Shown: positions 34,208 to 42,076 of the stretch, piece by piece
Position numbering within the stretch: the stretch's first letter is position 1
Layout: every line of letters begins with the position of its first letter
Assembly: GCA_903887485.1 (NCBI GenBank)
Contig: CAISPV010000049.1
Span: 1-61,100, forward strand
Length of the DNA: 61,100 nucleotides
DNA from: an uncultured Desulfobulbaceae bacterium
GTDB lineage: Bacteria > Desulfobacterota > Desulfobulbia > Desulfobulbales > Desulfocapsaceae
Reading direction: 5' to 3'
Program-made: the position numbers and the translations under genes
Notes under the pieces: generated by a model
The model's database searches: none
Told to the model about the DNA's origin: nothing
What the model saw: only the letters and a program-made list of their open reading frames with translations

Positions 34208-36348
34208 TGGGGAATGGGGTGTACATTGCCGGGGCGGGTATTGTCAGTCCGCTTGGCGAGGGCCTTGCGGCGACAGTTGAGGCGCTGCGGGCCAATTGTT
34301 CGGCAATCAGGCCGCTGGAGCTCTTTCCGCTGCTGCAGGGAGAACCTTTGCCGGTGGGGCAGGTCCGGGGAGTGGACGCGCACTCGTTCCTGCCCAGAAC
34401 GCATTGTCTGGCCAGGATCGCCGCCATGCAGGCCATGGCCGGGTGTCATGAGCCGCCTGATGCCGTCATCCTGGGCACTACCACCGGCGGCATCCTGACC
34501 ACGGAACAGTTGCTCAGGGATAATGCGGAGAACAAGGAGCTGTACCGGTATCACGGATTAAACAGCGTCGCCGAGTATGTCGCCGGGGAGATCGGTTGCC
34601 GCGGCCCGGCCCTGGCGGTCTCCACCGCCTGTTCCTCAGGGGCGGTGGCCATTGCCATGGCCCTGGAAATGCTGCGCAGCGGCAAGGCGAAACGGGTTCT
34701 GGCCGGTGGCGTTGATTCCCTTTGCCGCCTGACCTATTTCGGGTTTCATTCCCTGCAACTGGTGGACAAAAAAGGTTGCCGACCCTTGGATGCGGACCGG
34801 CATGGGATGGCGGTGGCCGAAGGCGCGGCCATGCTGCTGCTGACTACCGAAAGGCCGGATAGTCCTCTGGCCGCACTCCTTGGCGCCGGGCTTTCCTGCG
34901 ATGCCTATCATCCGGCCGCGCCCCACCCTGAGGGCCGGGGCGCGCTCATGGCCATGCGGGCGGCCCTTGCTGATGCCGGTCTTGGCCCGGCGGATATCGA
35001 TTACATCAATCTGCACGGTACCGGCACGCCGGAAAACGATCTGGCCGAGTCCAAGGCTATCAGGACACTCTTTGCCACGCCACCTTCGCTTTCCTCTATT
35101 AAAGGGGCAACGGGCCATAGCCTAGCTGCCTCCGGCGCCATTGAGGCGGTGGTGGCAGCAATTGCTGTGTCCAAAAACTTTCTGCCTGCCAATACCGGTT
35201 GTCAGCATCCGGATCCGGCCCTGGGGCTTGCCCCGCTGACGCAGCCGGTCAGTCAGCCGGTAACGGCCGTGCTCAGCAATTCATTCGGCTTTGGCGGCAA
35301 CAACGGCTGTCTGGTGATCGGGGCCCCGGACCGGTGCCCGGTATCCGCATCTGCGCAAGTCCCTGCCGGACTGGCCGTTCATGGCAGCTCCTGCCTGACC
35401 GGCGCCGGCAACAGTGCCGCCACTCTGTCCCTGCTTACCCAGGGCGTCCCTGTTGCCGGCATGGCAAATCTTGATCGAATCTCGGCAAATCTGCCGCCGC
35501 GTCTGGTGCGCCGTTTGAAGCGGTTGCCGCGGATGACCTTGTCGCTGGCCATTGCTGCCCACGACGATTCCGGCCTTGAGGTAAAACCATCTGCCGTGTT
35601 TATGGGCACCGGCTGGGGCGCGCTCTCGGAAACCTATGATTTCCTGACCCGGCTTGCTGAATCGCAGGAGCAGTTTCCCAGTCCTACCGATTTTGTCGGC
35701 TCGGTGCATAACGGCCCGGCCGGTCAGGCGGCCATCATGTTCGGGGCCACCGGGGCCAATATTACCACCAGTGGCGGTGATTATTCGTTTGAGCAGGCGC
35801 TGCTGGCCGCCGATCTGATGATGAAGGAGGGGGATGCGAGCTGCCTGGTGCTCGGCGTTGATGAGGGCCATCAGGCGCTGTCTTCCCTGCTTGATCCCTC
35901 TATTGCCCCTGGAACTCTTCTGGCCGACGGCGGCGGCGCCCTGTGTCTGAGCAGAACCAGCAAGGGCGCGCAATGTCTTGTCCGGGTTCCGTTTTACCAG
36001 AGCAGCGCCCCAGAGGGGACTATGGATTTGCTGATCGAGGCCCTGGGCGGGTCTCAGGTCCTGAAGAGCAAATATGCGCTGGTGCTGGCAGGGATTCCGG
36101 CAGCGGTGCGGGAAGAGGGCGAAGCCCAGTTGGCACGCTTCAGGGAACAAACCGGATGTCAGGCCCCGGTGATCCGCTATCGTGAGTTGACCGGTGAGTT
36201 TGCCTCGGCCTCGGCCGTGGCCGCGGTCATGGCTGTTTCCTTGCTGGCTGAGCGGCAACCGCCGGCAGGAGGGGAAGATGGCAAGAAAGCCATCCTGGTG
36301 CTTGGCCTGGGACCATATCTTTCGGCCATCGAATTCTCCCGCCCATGA
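34207..36348 (+). CDS. Fused ketosynthase - chain length factor-like protein (KS B)
   Basis: The 713-residue protein joins two thiolase-fold units. Residues about 1-375 form a complete FabF-like ketosynthase with the Cys-His-His set (STACSSGAVAI, LHGTGTPEND, GATGHSLAASG). Residues about 390-700 resemble the beta-ketoacyl synthase N-terminal-like family (PF13723 style; GPAGQAAIMFGATGANITTS) and have no active-site Cys, as in chain length factors. In aryl polyene loci KS and CLF are separate proteins that pair. Overlaps with ACP 3 (TGATG) and rSAM 5 (ATGA) indicate tight coupling. Confidence 0.85.
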   Translation: MGNGVYIAGAGIVSPLGEGLAATVEALRANCSAIRPLELFPLLQGEPLPVGQVRGVDAHSFLPRTHCLARIAAMQAMAGCHEPPDAVILGTTTGGILTTEQLLRDNAENKELYRYHGLNSVAEYVAGEIGCRGPALAVSTACSSGAVAIAMALEMLRSGKAKRVLAGGVDSLCRLTYFGFHSLQLVDKKGCRPLDADRHGMAVAEGAAMLLLTTERPDSPLAALLGAGLSCDAYHPAAPHPEGRGALMAMRAALADAGLGPADIDYINLHGTGTPENDLAESKAIRTLFATPPSLSSIKGATGHSLAASGAIEAVVAAIAVSKNFLPANTGCQHPDPALGLAPLTQPVSQPVTAVLSNSFGFGGNNGCLVIGAPDRCPVSASAQVPAGLAVHGSSCLTGAGNSAATLSLLTQGVPVAGMANLDRISANLPPRLVRRLKRLPRMTLSLAIAAHDDSGLEVKPSAVFMGTGWGALSETYDFLTRLAESQEQFPSPTDFVGSVHNGPAGQAAIMFGATGANITTSGGDYSFEQALLAADLMMKEGDASCLVLGVDEGHQALSSLLDPSIAPGTLLADGGGALCLSRTSKGAQCLVRVPFYQSSAPEGTMDLLIEALGGSQVLKSKYALVLAGIPAAVREEGEAQLARFREQTGCQAPVIRYRELTGEFASASAVAAVMAVSLLAERQPPAGGEDGKKAILVLGLGPYLSAIEFSRP

Positions 36349-37691
36349 GAATCCTGCTTATCTCGCCCAATACCCTCACCGTTCCCTATCCGGTCTATCC
36401 CCTTGGCCTTGATTATGTGGCCGGCTCTATTGGTGCGGCGCATCAGGTCAGGATCGTGGACATGAATGTCCATTCGCTTGCGATTCTCGATGAGATTGTG
36501 CGGGATTTTTCTCCAGACATTATTGGCCTGTCCTGTCGCAACATCGACAACACCGAGGCCGGTGATCCCCTGTTTTTTATCAGTGAACACCGGAAGCTGG
36601 TGGTCTGGCTGCGGGAACGCTCAACCGCCACGCTGGTCTGTGGTGGCAGCGGTTTTACTATTATGCCGGATCGTGTGTTTGCGGCCCTGGGAGTGGATTA
36701 CGGGATCATCGGCGAGGGGGAGCGGTTTGGTCTGCTCGTGGATGCCATTGAGAACGGCAGAGAACCGGCGCAGATCCCCGGCGTCATCTCTGCTTGTTCT
36801 TCTCCCGAGACGCCCGAGCCCTGGACCGGGAAACAGGCGCGTAAATTTCAGCCTGATGCCTCCCATGTGGATTTTTATCTCAGGAATGGAGGGATGCTCA
36901 GTCTGCAGACCAAACGGGGCTGCTCCTTTCGCTGTATCTATTGCCCCTATCCCCATATTGAAGGGAAAAGGCATCGGCTGGTATCCCCCGATGAGGTGGC
37001 GAGGACGGCCATGGAGCTGCAGGAGGCCGGCGCAAAATATCTGTTTATCACGGACTCGGCCTTTAATTCGGATATGGCCCACAGTCTGGCCGTGGCCAAA
37101 GCCTTCAAGGCGGCCGGGGTTTTCATCCCCTGGGGCGGCTTTTTTGCCCCGCTCAGGCTGCCGGCCGATTATTTTTCCATCATGGCCGATGCCGGTCTCA
37201 AACATGTAGAATTCGGGACCGAGTCGATGTCGGCGGCCATGCTTGCAACCTACCGGAAACCATTCGGGGTCGATGATGTCTATGCTGCCCATAAGCAGGC
37301 CCGGGATGCCGGATTGCACGTGGCGCACTACTTTCTTCTGGGCGGCCCGGGGGAGTCGGCGGCCACGGTCGCGGAATCCCTTGACAACATCGAGCGACTC
37401 ACCAGGACGGCGCTGTTCTTTTTCATCGGCATCCGCATCTACCCCCATACCGCCCTCTATGACATCGCCCTTGAGGAGGGCAGGATAAGCCCTGCGACCG
37501 ATATGCTGGAGCCTGTCTTTTACCAGGCCGATGCCATCAATCGTGACGCCATTGAGACCCTGGTCACAGCCAGGGCGGGTAAACGAATGAACTGGATTGT
37601 CGGCTCCGGCGGCGACAGGAGCGCGGCCACGGTCAGGAAGCTCTATGACCGGGGGCATACCGGGCCGCTCTGGGAGTATCTTGCCCGATAA
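36345..37691 (+). CDS. B12-binding-type radical SAM protein (rSAM 5)
   Basis: The 448-residue protein has an N-terminal cobalamin-binding-like domain (LLISPNTLTVPYPVYPLGL, IIGLSCRNID) and the radical SAM motif CSFRCIYC near residue 195. Barrel motifs EFGTESM and FLLGGPGES follow. It belongs to the group annotated as lipid biosynthesis B12-binding radical SAM proteins. Its ATG overlaps the KS-CLF stop as ATGA, so it is directly coupled to chain synthesis, which favours an ACP-bound acyl substrate (inference). Confidence 0.9.
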   Translation: MRILLISPNTLTVPYPVYPLGLDYVAGSIGAAHQVRIVDMNVHSLAILDEIVRDFSPDIIGLSCRNIDNTEAGDPLFFISEHRKLVVWLRERSTATLVCGGSGFTIMPDRVFAALGVDYGIIGEGERFGLLVDAIENGREPAQIPGVISACSSPETPEPWTGKQARKFQPDASHVDFYLRNGGMLSLQTKRGCSFRCIYCPYPHIEGKRHRLVSPDEVARTAMELQEAGAKYLFITDSAFNSDMAHSLAVAKAFKAAGVFIPWGGFFAPLRLPADYFSIMADAGLKHVEFGTESMSAAMLATYRKPFGVDDVYAAHKQARDAGLHVAHYFLLGGPGESAATVAESLDNIERLTRTALFFFIGIRIYPHTALYDIALEEGRISPATDMLEPVFYQADAINRDAIETLVTARAGKRMNWIVGSGGDRSAATVRKLYDRGHTGPLWEYLAR

Positions 37692-37832
37692 CCGTATCTT
37701 TTCCTCAGGGACCGAGTTGTGCATTTGTTTTTCCGGTGGTATAAATATGTTCCTTTGTTTACAGGAAAAACAGTATTTGTGCCGGGGTGCTGCTCCTCAG
37801 ATTAATTTTTACACTGGACTTGACGCGACACC

Positions 37833-38213
37833 TTGTGGTATTCATTTGTTGAAGTAATCCAACAGGAAAAGGATGAGATAACCGCCCGGGTGACAACGGA
37901 TGGCAGGTCTCCCTGGTTCTCCGGTCACTTTCCCGATAACCCGATCCTGCCGGGAATTGCCCAGTTAAAAATGGTTGCCGACATTATTGGCGCATCCAGG
38001 AAAGAAGACTTGCGGATGGCGGGTTTGAGCCGGGTCAAATTCAGAAAGATTGTCAGGCCTGGCGAGCTCCTTGATATTCACGCCACACCCGGCAAATTGA
38101 AAGATCAGTATGCGTTCCGGATAACCAGCAGTAATGAGGAGGTTTGTTCCGGTATGATGCGTCTTGCCGATAACAATACAGAAGAGACAGTTATGCCGTC
38201 TCAGATTTTATAG
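37833..38213 (+). CDS. ApeI/FabZ-like hotdog dehydratase
   Basis: The 126-residue hotdog protein has SGHFPDNPILPGIAQLKM, in which His fits the catalytic His of FabZ. The position of the usual Glu is taken by Lys (AQLKM), as far as a by-eye alignment allows. ApeI-type thioester dehydratases share the ILPGIAQL pattern. The start is uncertain: TTG at 37833 is the only in-frame start and has no clear ribosome site. The 141 nt between rSAM 5 and this gene hold no other reading frame I would support. Confidence 0.78.
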   Translation: MWYSFVEVIQQEKDEITARVTTDGRSPWFSGHFPDNPILPGIAQLKMVADIIGASRKEDLRMAGLSRVKFRKIVRPGELLDIHATPGKLKDQYAFRITSSNEEVCSGMMRLADNNTEETVMPSQIL

Positions 38214-38249
38214 CGGCTTCACCAAAAAAGAGACAATATAGAGACTCCC

Positions 38250-38516
38250 ATGACCAACGACATTACTCAGACCGTTACCCGCATCGCTGAAATTATCATC
38301 AACGAGTTGAAGCTGGAAGATGTTACCCCCCAGACCTTTGACCCAGACCTTGATCTGGTGGACGAGGTGGGCATCGACTCCATGGATCTGGCGACCATTG
38401 CCCTGGTCCTGCGTGACGAATACGGGATCCGGATTGACGAAGATGATTATCCCAAGTTGACCACCGTGCGCATCATCGCCGAGTACATCAATACCAAGCT
38501 GACTAGTGGCGAATAA
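38250..38516 (+). CDS. Acyl carrier protein (ACP 4)
   Basis: The 88-residue ACP has the phosphopantetheine site GIDSMDLATIALV near residue 44. It is followed immediately (TAAATGA) by the first of two paralogous radical SAM genes. This contact suggests that the acyl chain on this ACP is what those enzymes act on (inference). Confidence 0.93.
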   Translation: MTNDITQTVTRIAEIIINELKLEDVTPQTFDPDLDLVDEVGIDSMDLATIALVLRDEYGIRIDEDDYPKLTTVRIIAEYINTKLTSGE

Positions 38517-39593
38517 ATGACTGCGCCGGTGCAGGGGTATAAATTCTCCGAGATCATAGCCGACCCGGTTATCCGGGAGAGATGGGAAAAGGTGCGCCGC
38601 TTTTTTTTCCTCCGCGAATCCACCTATGATATGAGCAACCGGTGTAATATCCGCTGTGAGGGTTGTTATTACTTTAACGGTGAAAAGCAGTTTGCCGAGG
38701 AAAAGAGGGACGCGGGAGCCTGGCGGCAGCTTCTGGCAGCGGAAAAGGCACGGGGCATCACCTTTGTCGTGCTGGCCGGGGCGGAACCTTCATTGGTCCC
38801 GGAGCTGTGTGAGGCCTGTTACGGGGTGATTCCCCTGGGAGCCATTGCCAGTAACGGCTTGATACCCATCAAGCGGGAGATAGATTACCGGATCCATCTC
38901 TCGGTCTGGGGCAACGACCAGACCAGTCTTGCCATCAGAAAGGCCCCGGACATGCTGGTCCGGCAGATAGCAAACTACAAGGATGATCCGAGGGCCGTCT
39001 TTGTCTATACCTTTACCCCGGTCAATATCGACGAGGCGAGGGAAGTGACGGAACTTCTGGCCCAGAATGGTATGAAGATCACCTTCAACATGTTTTCTTC
39101 TCCTGTCGGCTATACAGGGCCGCTTCGTCATACGGCGGAAACCCTTGCCGGAACGGAGCGAGTCATGACCGAACTGCTTGCCGAATTTCCGGAAACCGTT
39201 ATTTTCTCTCCCTACAATATCGTTGCCCATACCCGGCAGCAGGGGCTGCATGAGCTTTTTTCCTGTTCGTATCCCCGCATGAACCAATCCACGGATATTG
39301 GCCTTGGTCGGTCTTTTCGCCAGTATCGTACCAACTTGCAATGGGATCGTGATGCGGCCTGTTGTGTGCCGGATACTGATTGTGACGACTGCCGTCATTA
39401 CGCCGCCGGCAGCGCCGTGGTTACGGCCAGGATGTATCGTCACGCCACGGATCCGGTGACATTTGCCGCCTGGCTCGATTATGTTGACACCTATCTGGCG
39501 GTCTGGGTCAGAGGATATGACAAGGGCGTCAATCTCTGTGCCACGCCGGTTATTCCACCACTTAATAATGAGTCATTTCCCGAGAAACCATGA
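38517..39593 (+). CDS. Radical SAM protein (rSAM 6), paralogue of rSAM 7
   Basis: The 358-residue protein has the radical SAM motif CNIRCEGCYYF near residue 43 and no cobalamin-binding domain. Near the C-terminus CCVPDTDCDDC could hold an auxiliary Fe-S cluster. The first 60 residues align by eye with the next gene (TYDMSNRCN versus IYDVTDRCN), so the two are paralogues. The start ATG follows the ACP 4 stop directly and the stop overlaps the next start (ATGA). The pair may work as a heterodimer or catalyse successive steps. Confidence 0.88.
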   Translation: MTAPVQGYKFSEIIADPVIRERWEKVRRFFFLRESTYDMSNRCNIRCEGCYYFNGEKQFAEEKRDAGAWRQLLAAEKARGITFVVLAGAEPSLVPELCEACYGVIPLGAIASNGLIPIKREIDYRIHLSVWGNDQTSLAIRKAPDMLVRQIANYKDDPRAVFVYTFTPVNIDEAREVTELLAQNGMKITFNMFSSPVGYTGPLRHTAETLAGTERVMTELLAEFPETVIFSPYNIVAHTRQQGLHELFSCSYPRMNQSTDIGLGRSFRQYRTNLQWDRDAACCVPDTDCDDCRHYAAGSAVVTARMYRHATDPVTFAAWLDYVDTYLAVWVRGYDKGVNLCATPVIPPLNNESFPEKP

Positions 39594-40588
39594 AAACCGT
39601 TAGTTCCCTGCTTGATGATCATTGGTATGAGCGCTATAAAAAAATATCCAAGCTCAATATCCGCAGCTCCATCTATGATGTGACTGATCGCTGCAACCTT
39701 CGCTGTAAAGGCTGCTTCTTTTTTTCCTCGAATGAGCACAAGGCGGCGTCTGAAGAAAAGGATGTCAGCAAGTGGTATGATTTTGTGGATAAGGAGATGG
39801 AACGCGGGGTAAACCTGGCTATCTTGATCGGCGGCGAACCCACCCTCTGTCTGGACCGGATTGAGGCCTTTTACCAGCGACTGCCCACCTTCTGCGCCAC
39901 CAATGGCCTGATCAAGGTGCCCCGGGACCGGTTTCCTGACATGATGGTCGGCCTCTCCCTGTGGGGTGATGTCGAGGACGAAATAACCCTGCGCGGCCAG
40001 GATACCTTTAAGATCTCCAGCGCTAACTACGAGGGTGATCCCCACGCCTATTATCTCTATACCATCACCCCCAAGCAACTGGGCAAGACCGAGCAGATCA
40101 TCAAGAAGATTGAAGGGGTTGGGCTGAAGGTGCACATGCAGCTCCTGTCCAATGACGAGGCGGTGGACGGTTTTTCCTGGCAATCGGAGGAACTGGTGGC
40201 GGTGCGGGCGGAGATGGATGCGATGCTCGATGCCTACCCCAAGACCGTGATTTCCTCGAAATATTATCACGAAGTTATCACCACCGGAAAAATGCTGGGT
40301 CGACGGTTCGGCTGGATGGAGTGCCCGTCGGTGACAGATGCCATTGACAAGCGGGAGCCCAGACCCAAGCGGCTGACCAATTTCATCCGTTGGGCATCGG
40401 ATCTCAAGACCATGCACCGCTGCTGTACCTCGGAGACCCGTGACTGCTCCACCTGCAAAGACGGCGCGGCCCACATGAGCTGGGTCATGGTCAACAAGCG
40501 GGCGCACATGGAGAACACCAGGGATCTGCAGAACTGGATCGAAGTGTACGAAATGTTTGCCAAACTTTACCAGTTCATCCCTTGGTGA
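39590..40588 (+). CDS. Radical SAM protein (rSAM 7), paralogue of rSAM 6
   Basis: The 332-residue protein has the radical SAM motif CNLRCKGCFFF near residue 37, GGEPTLC and a C-terminal Cys group (CCTSETRDCSTC) like that of rSAM 6. It has no cobalamin-binding domain. It is translationally coupled to rSAM 6. Downstream an AT-rich inverted repeat fills the gap before the next ketosynthase. Confidence 0.88.
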   Translation: MKTVSSLLDDHWYERYKKISKLNIRSSIYDVTDRCNLRCKGCFFFSSNEHKAASEEKDVSKWYDFVDKEMERGVNLAILIGGEPTLCLDRIEAFYQRLPTFCATNGLIKVPRDRFPDMMVGLSLWGDVEDEITLRGQDTFKISSANYEGDPHAYYLYTITPKQLGKTEQIIKKIEGVGLKVHMQLLSNDEAVDGFSWQSEELVAVRAEMDAMLDAYPKTVISSKYYHEVITTGKMLGRRFGWMECPSVTDAIDKREPRPKRLTNFIRWASDLKTMHRCCTSETRDCSTCKDGAAHMSWVMVNKRAHMENTRDLQNWIEVYEMFAKLYQFIPW

Positions 40589-40592
40589 AATG

Positions 40593-40680
40593 AATTACGA
40601 ATTACGAATGAGGAATTACGCTCTGAGAGAGCAGCAACGTTATTATCCAATTCGTCATTCGTAATTTTTAATTCGTAATT
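40593..40680. repeat. AATTACG inverted repeat directly before KS C
   Basis: The left arm AATTACGAATTACGAATGA (40593-40611) faces the right arm TCATTCGTAATTTTTAATTC... (40655-40680). The right arm ends in the base next to the KS C start codon, so the repeat takes up the place where a ribosome site should be. Similar AATTACGAATT repeats are known from many genomes. Confidence 0.8.
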
Positions 40681-41931
40681 ATGTCCTTAAAAGACGCAGT
40701 CATTGTCGGGTATGATGCCATCTCCCCACTGGGGAATGATCTGGAAGGCCAATGGCAGCAGGCCCTGTCCGGAAAAAGCGGTATCGGCCCGCTGACCCGT
40801 TTTCCCCTCAGCGATGATTTCCCGGTCAGGATTGCTGGTCAGGTTCCCTCCATCGACCATCTCGACTATCCCTTTCTTTCTGCCAGACACCAGGCGGCCT
40901 GGAGCTCTCCGGTCTTCAAATACTCGATGCTCACGGTGGCCAGGGCCCTGGCGCGAAGCGGCTTGGTGATCACTCCCGACATTGCCTCCCGGGTGGCTGT
41001 GACCTACAGCTCGGCCATCGGCGGCCTGGATGCGGTGCTAGCCGCCGACAGAAGGATGCGGAGTGAAAACAAACTGCCCCCCCCGTATGCCAATCCCAAT
41101 TCCTGCATCAACATGATCGGCGGCAAGATTGCCATCCAGACCGGGGCCAGGGGTCCGATCACCTCCACCATCTCCGCCTGCGCCACCGGTCTGACCTCAA
41201 TGATTATCGGCGCCATGTTTTTGAAGCAGAACAGGGCCGATATCGCCATCTGCGGGGCGGTTGATTTTGCCCTGGTGGAGCCGATCGTGGCCGGTTTTTA
41301 TACCATGAACGGGGTTTATACCCCCAAAGAGGGGCGGGAAAACGAACCGCCGGAGTCAGCCAGCCGGCCATTTTCCTCCAATCGGCGGGGCTTTGTCCTC
41401 TCGGAAGGGGCCGGGGCGGTGATCCTTGCCACCCGTGAATTTGCTGAAGCGCACGGCCTGCCATATCATTGTGAACTGGCCGGTTGGGGCATGACCTCGG
41501 ATGCCCATCACTTTGTTGCCCCTTATCTGGAGACGGTCAAACAGTGCATGCTCGATGCCCTGAGCGATGCCGCCATCGCTCCGCAGGATATCGATGTCGT
41601 CAATGGTCATGCTGCTTCCACCCGGGTCGGCGATCAGGTGGAATTTGCTGCGCTGCAGGCGGTCTTTGGCGACGATCTGCCGCCGATCTGTGCCAATAAG
41701 TCGCTGATCGGACATGCCATGGGCGCCTCCAGTGTTATTGAAACCATCTTCGCCCTGCAGGGGATGGAGGAGGGTATTGTGCCGCCCACCATTAATTACA
41801 CCCCAGATCCGGAGATCGAGATCGACTGCGTGAGCGAAGGGAAACGGTTGTTGAGGCAAGAATTTATTTTAAAAAACGCCTTTGGCTTCGGCGGTTGCAA
41901 TGCCTGCGCTGTATTTAAAAAAGCAGGCTGA
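40681..41931 (+). CDS. FabF-like beta-ketoacyl-ACP synthase (KS C)
   Basis: The 416-residue condensing enzyme has Cys in SACATGLTSM (about residue 170), His in VNGHAASTRVGD and His in SLIGHAMGASS. It is a complete KS II-type enzyme. Its ATG abuts an inverted repeat and lacks a visible Shine-Dalgarno, so translation may be weak or depend on RNA structure. The last codons (KKAG) run into a heptamer repeat. A second ketosynthase follows. Confidence 0.92.
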   Translation: MSLKDAVIVGYDAISPLGNDLEGQWQQALSGKSGIGPLTRFPLSDDFPVRIAGQVPSIDHLDYPFLSARHQAAWSSPVFKYSMLTVARALARSGLVITPDIASRVAVTYSSAIGGLDAVLAADRRMRSENKLPPPYANPNSCINMIGGKIAIQTGARGPITSTISACATGLTSMIIGAMFLKQNRADIAICGAVDFALVEPIVAGFYTMNGVYTPKEGRENEPPESASRPFSSNRRGFVLSEGAGAVILATREFAEAHGLPYHCELAGWGMTSDAHHFVAPYLETVKQCMLDALSDAAIAPQDIDVVNGHAASTRVGDQVEFAALQAVFGDDLPPICANKSLIGHAMGASSVIETIFALQGMEEGIVPPTINYTPDPEIEIDCVSEGKRLLRQEFILKNAFGFGGCNACAVFKKAG

Positions 41932-41954
41932 AGGTTAAAGGCTGAAGACTGAAG
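41925..41954 (+). repeat. Heptamer repeats (locus 5) after KS C
   Basis: AGGCTGAAGGTTAAAGGCTG and following GAAGACTGAAG units start inside the last codons of KS C and run into the 145-nt gap before KS D. They are the same unit as at loci 1 to 4. No facing arm is seen here. Confidence 0.8.
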
Positions 41955-42076
41955 ATTTCAGGTGAGGGGAATGGCTGTGGAGCTTGTTGTCTGTCTTGCT
42001 TTTACGCAGATGGTTCTTCGGTTTATTTATCTGAGTGGTTAAAAAGAATGCAACTTTTACAATTATCACCAACAAT

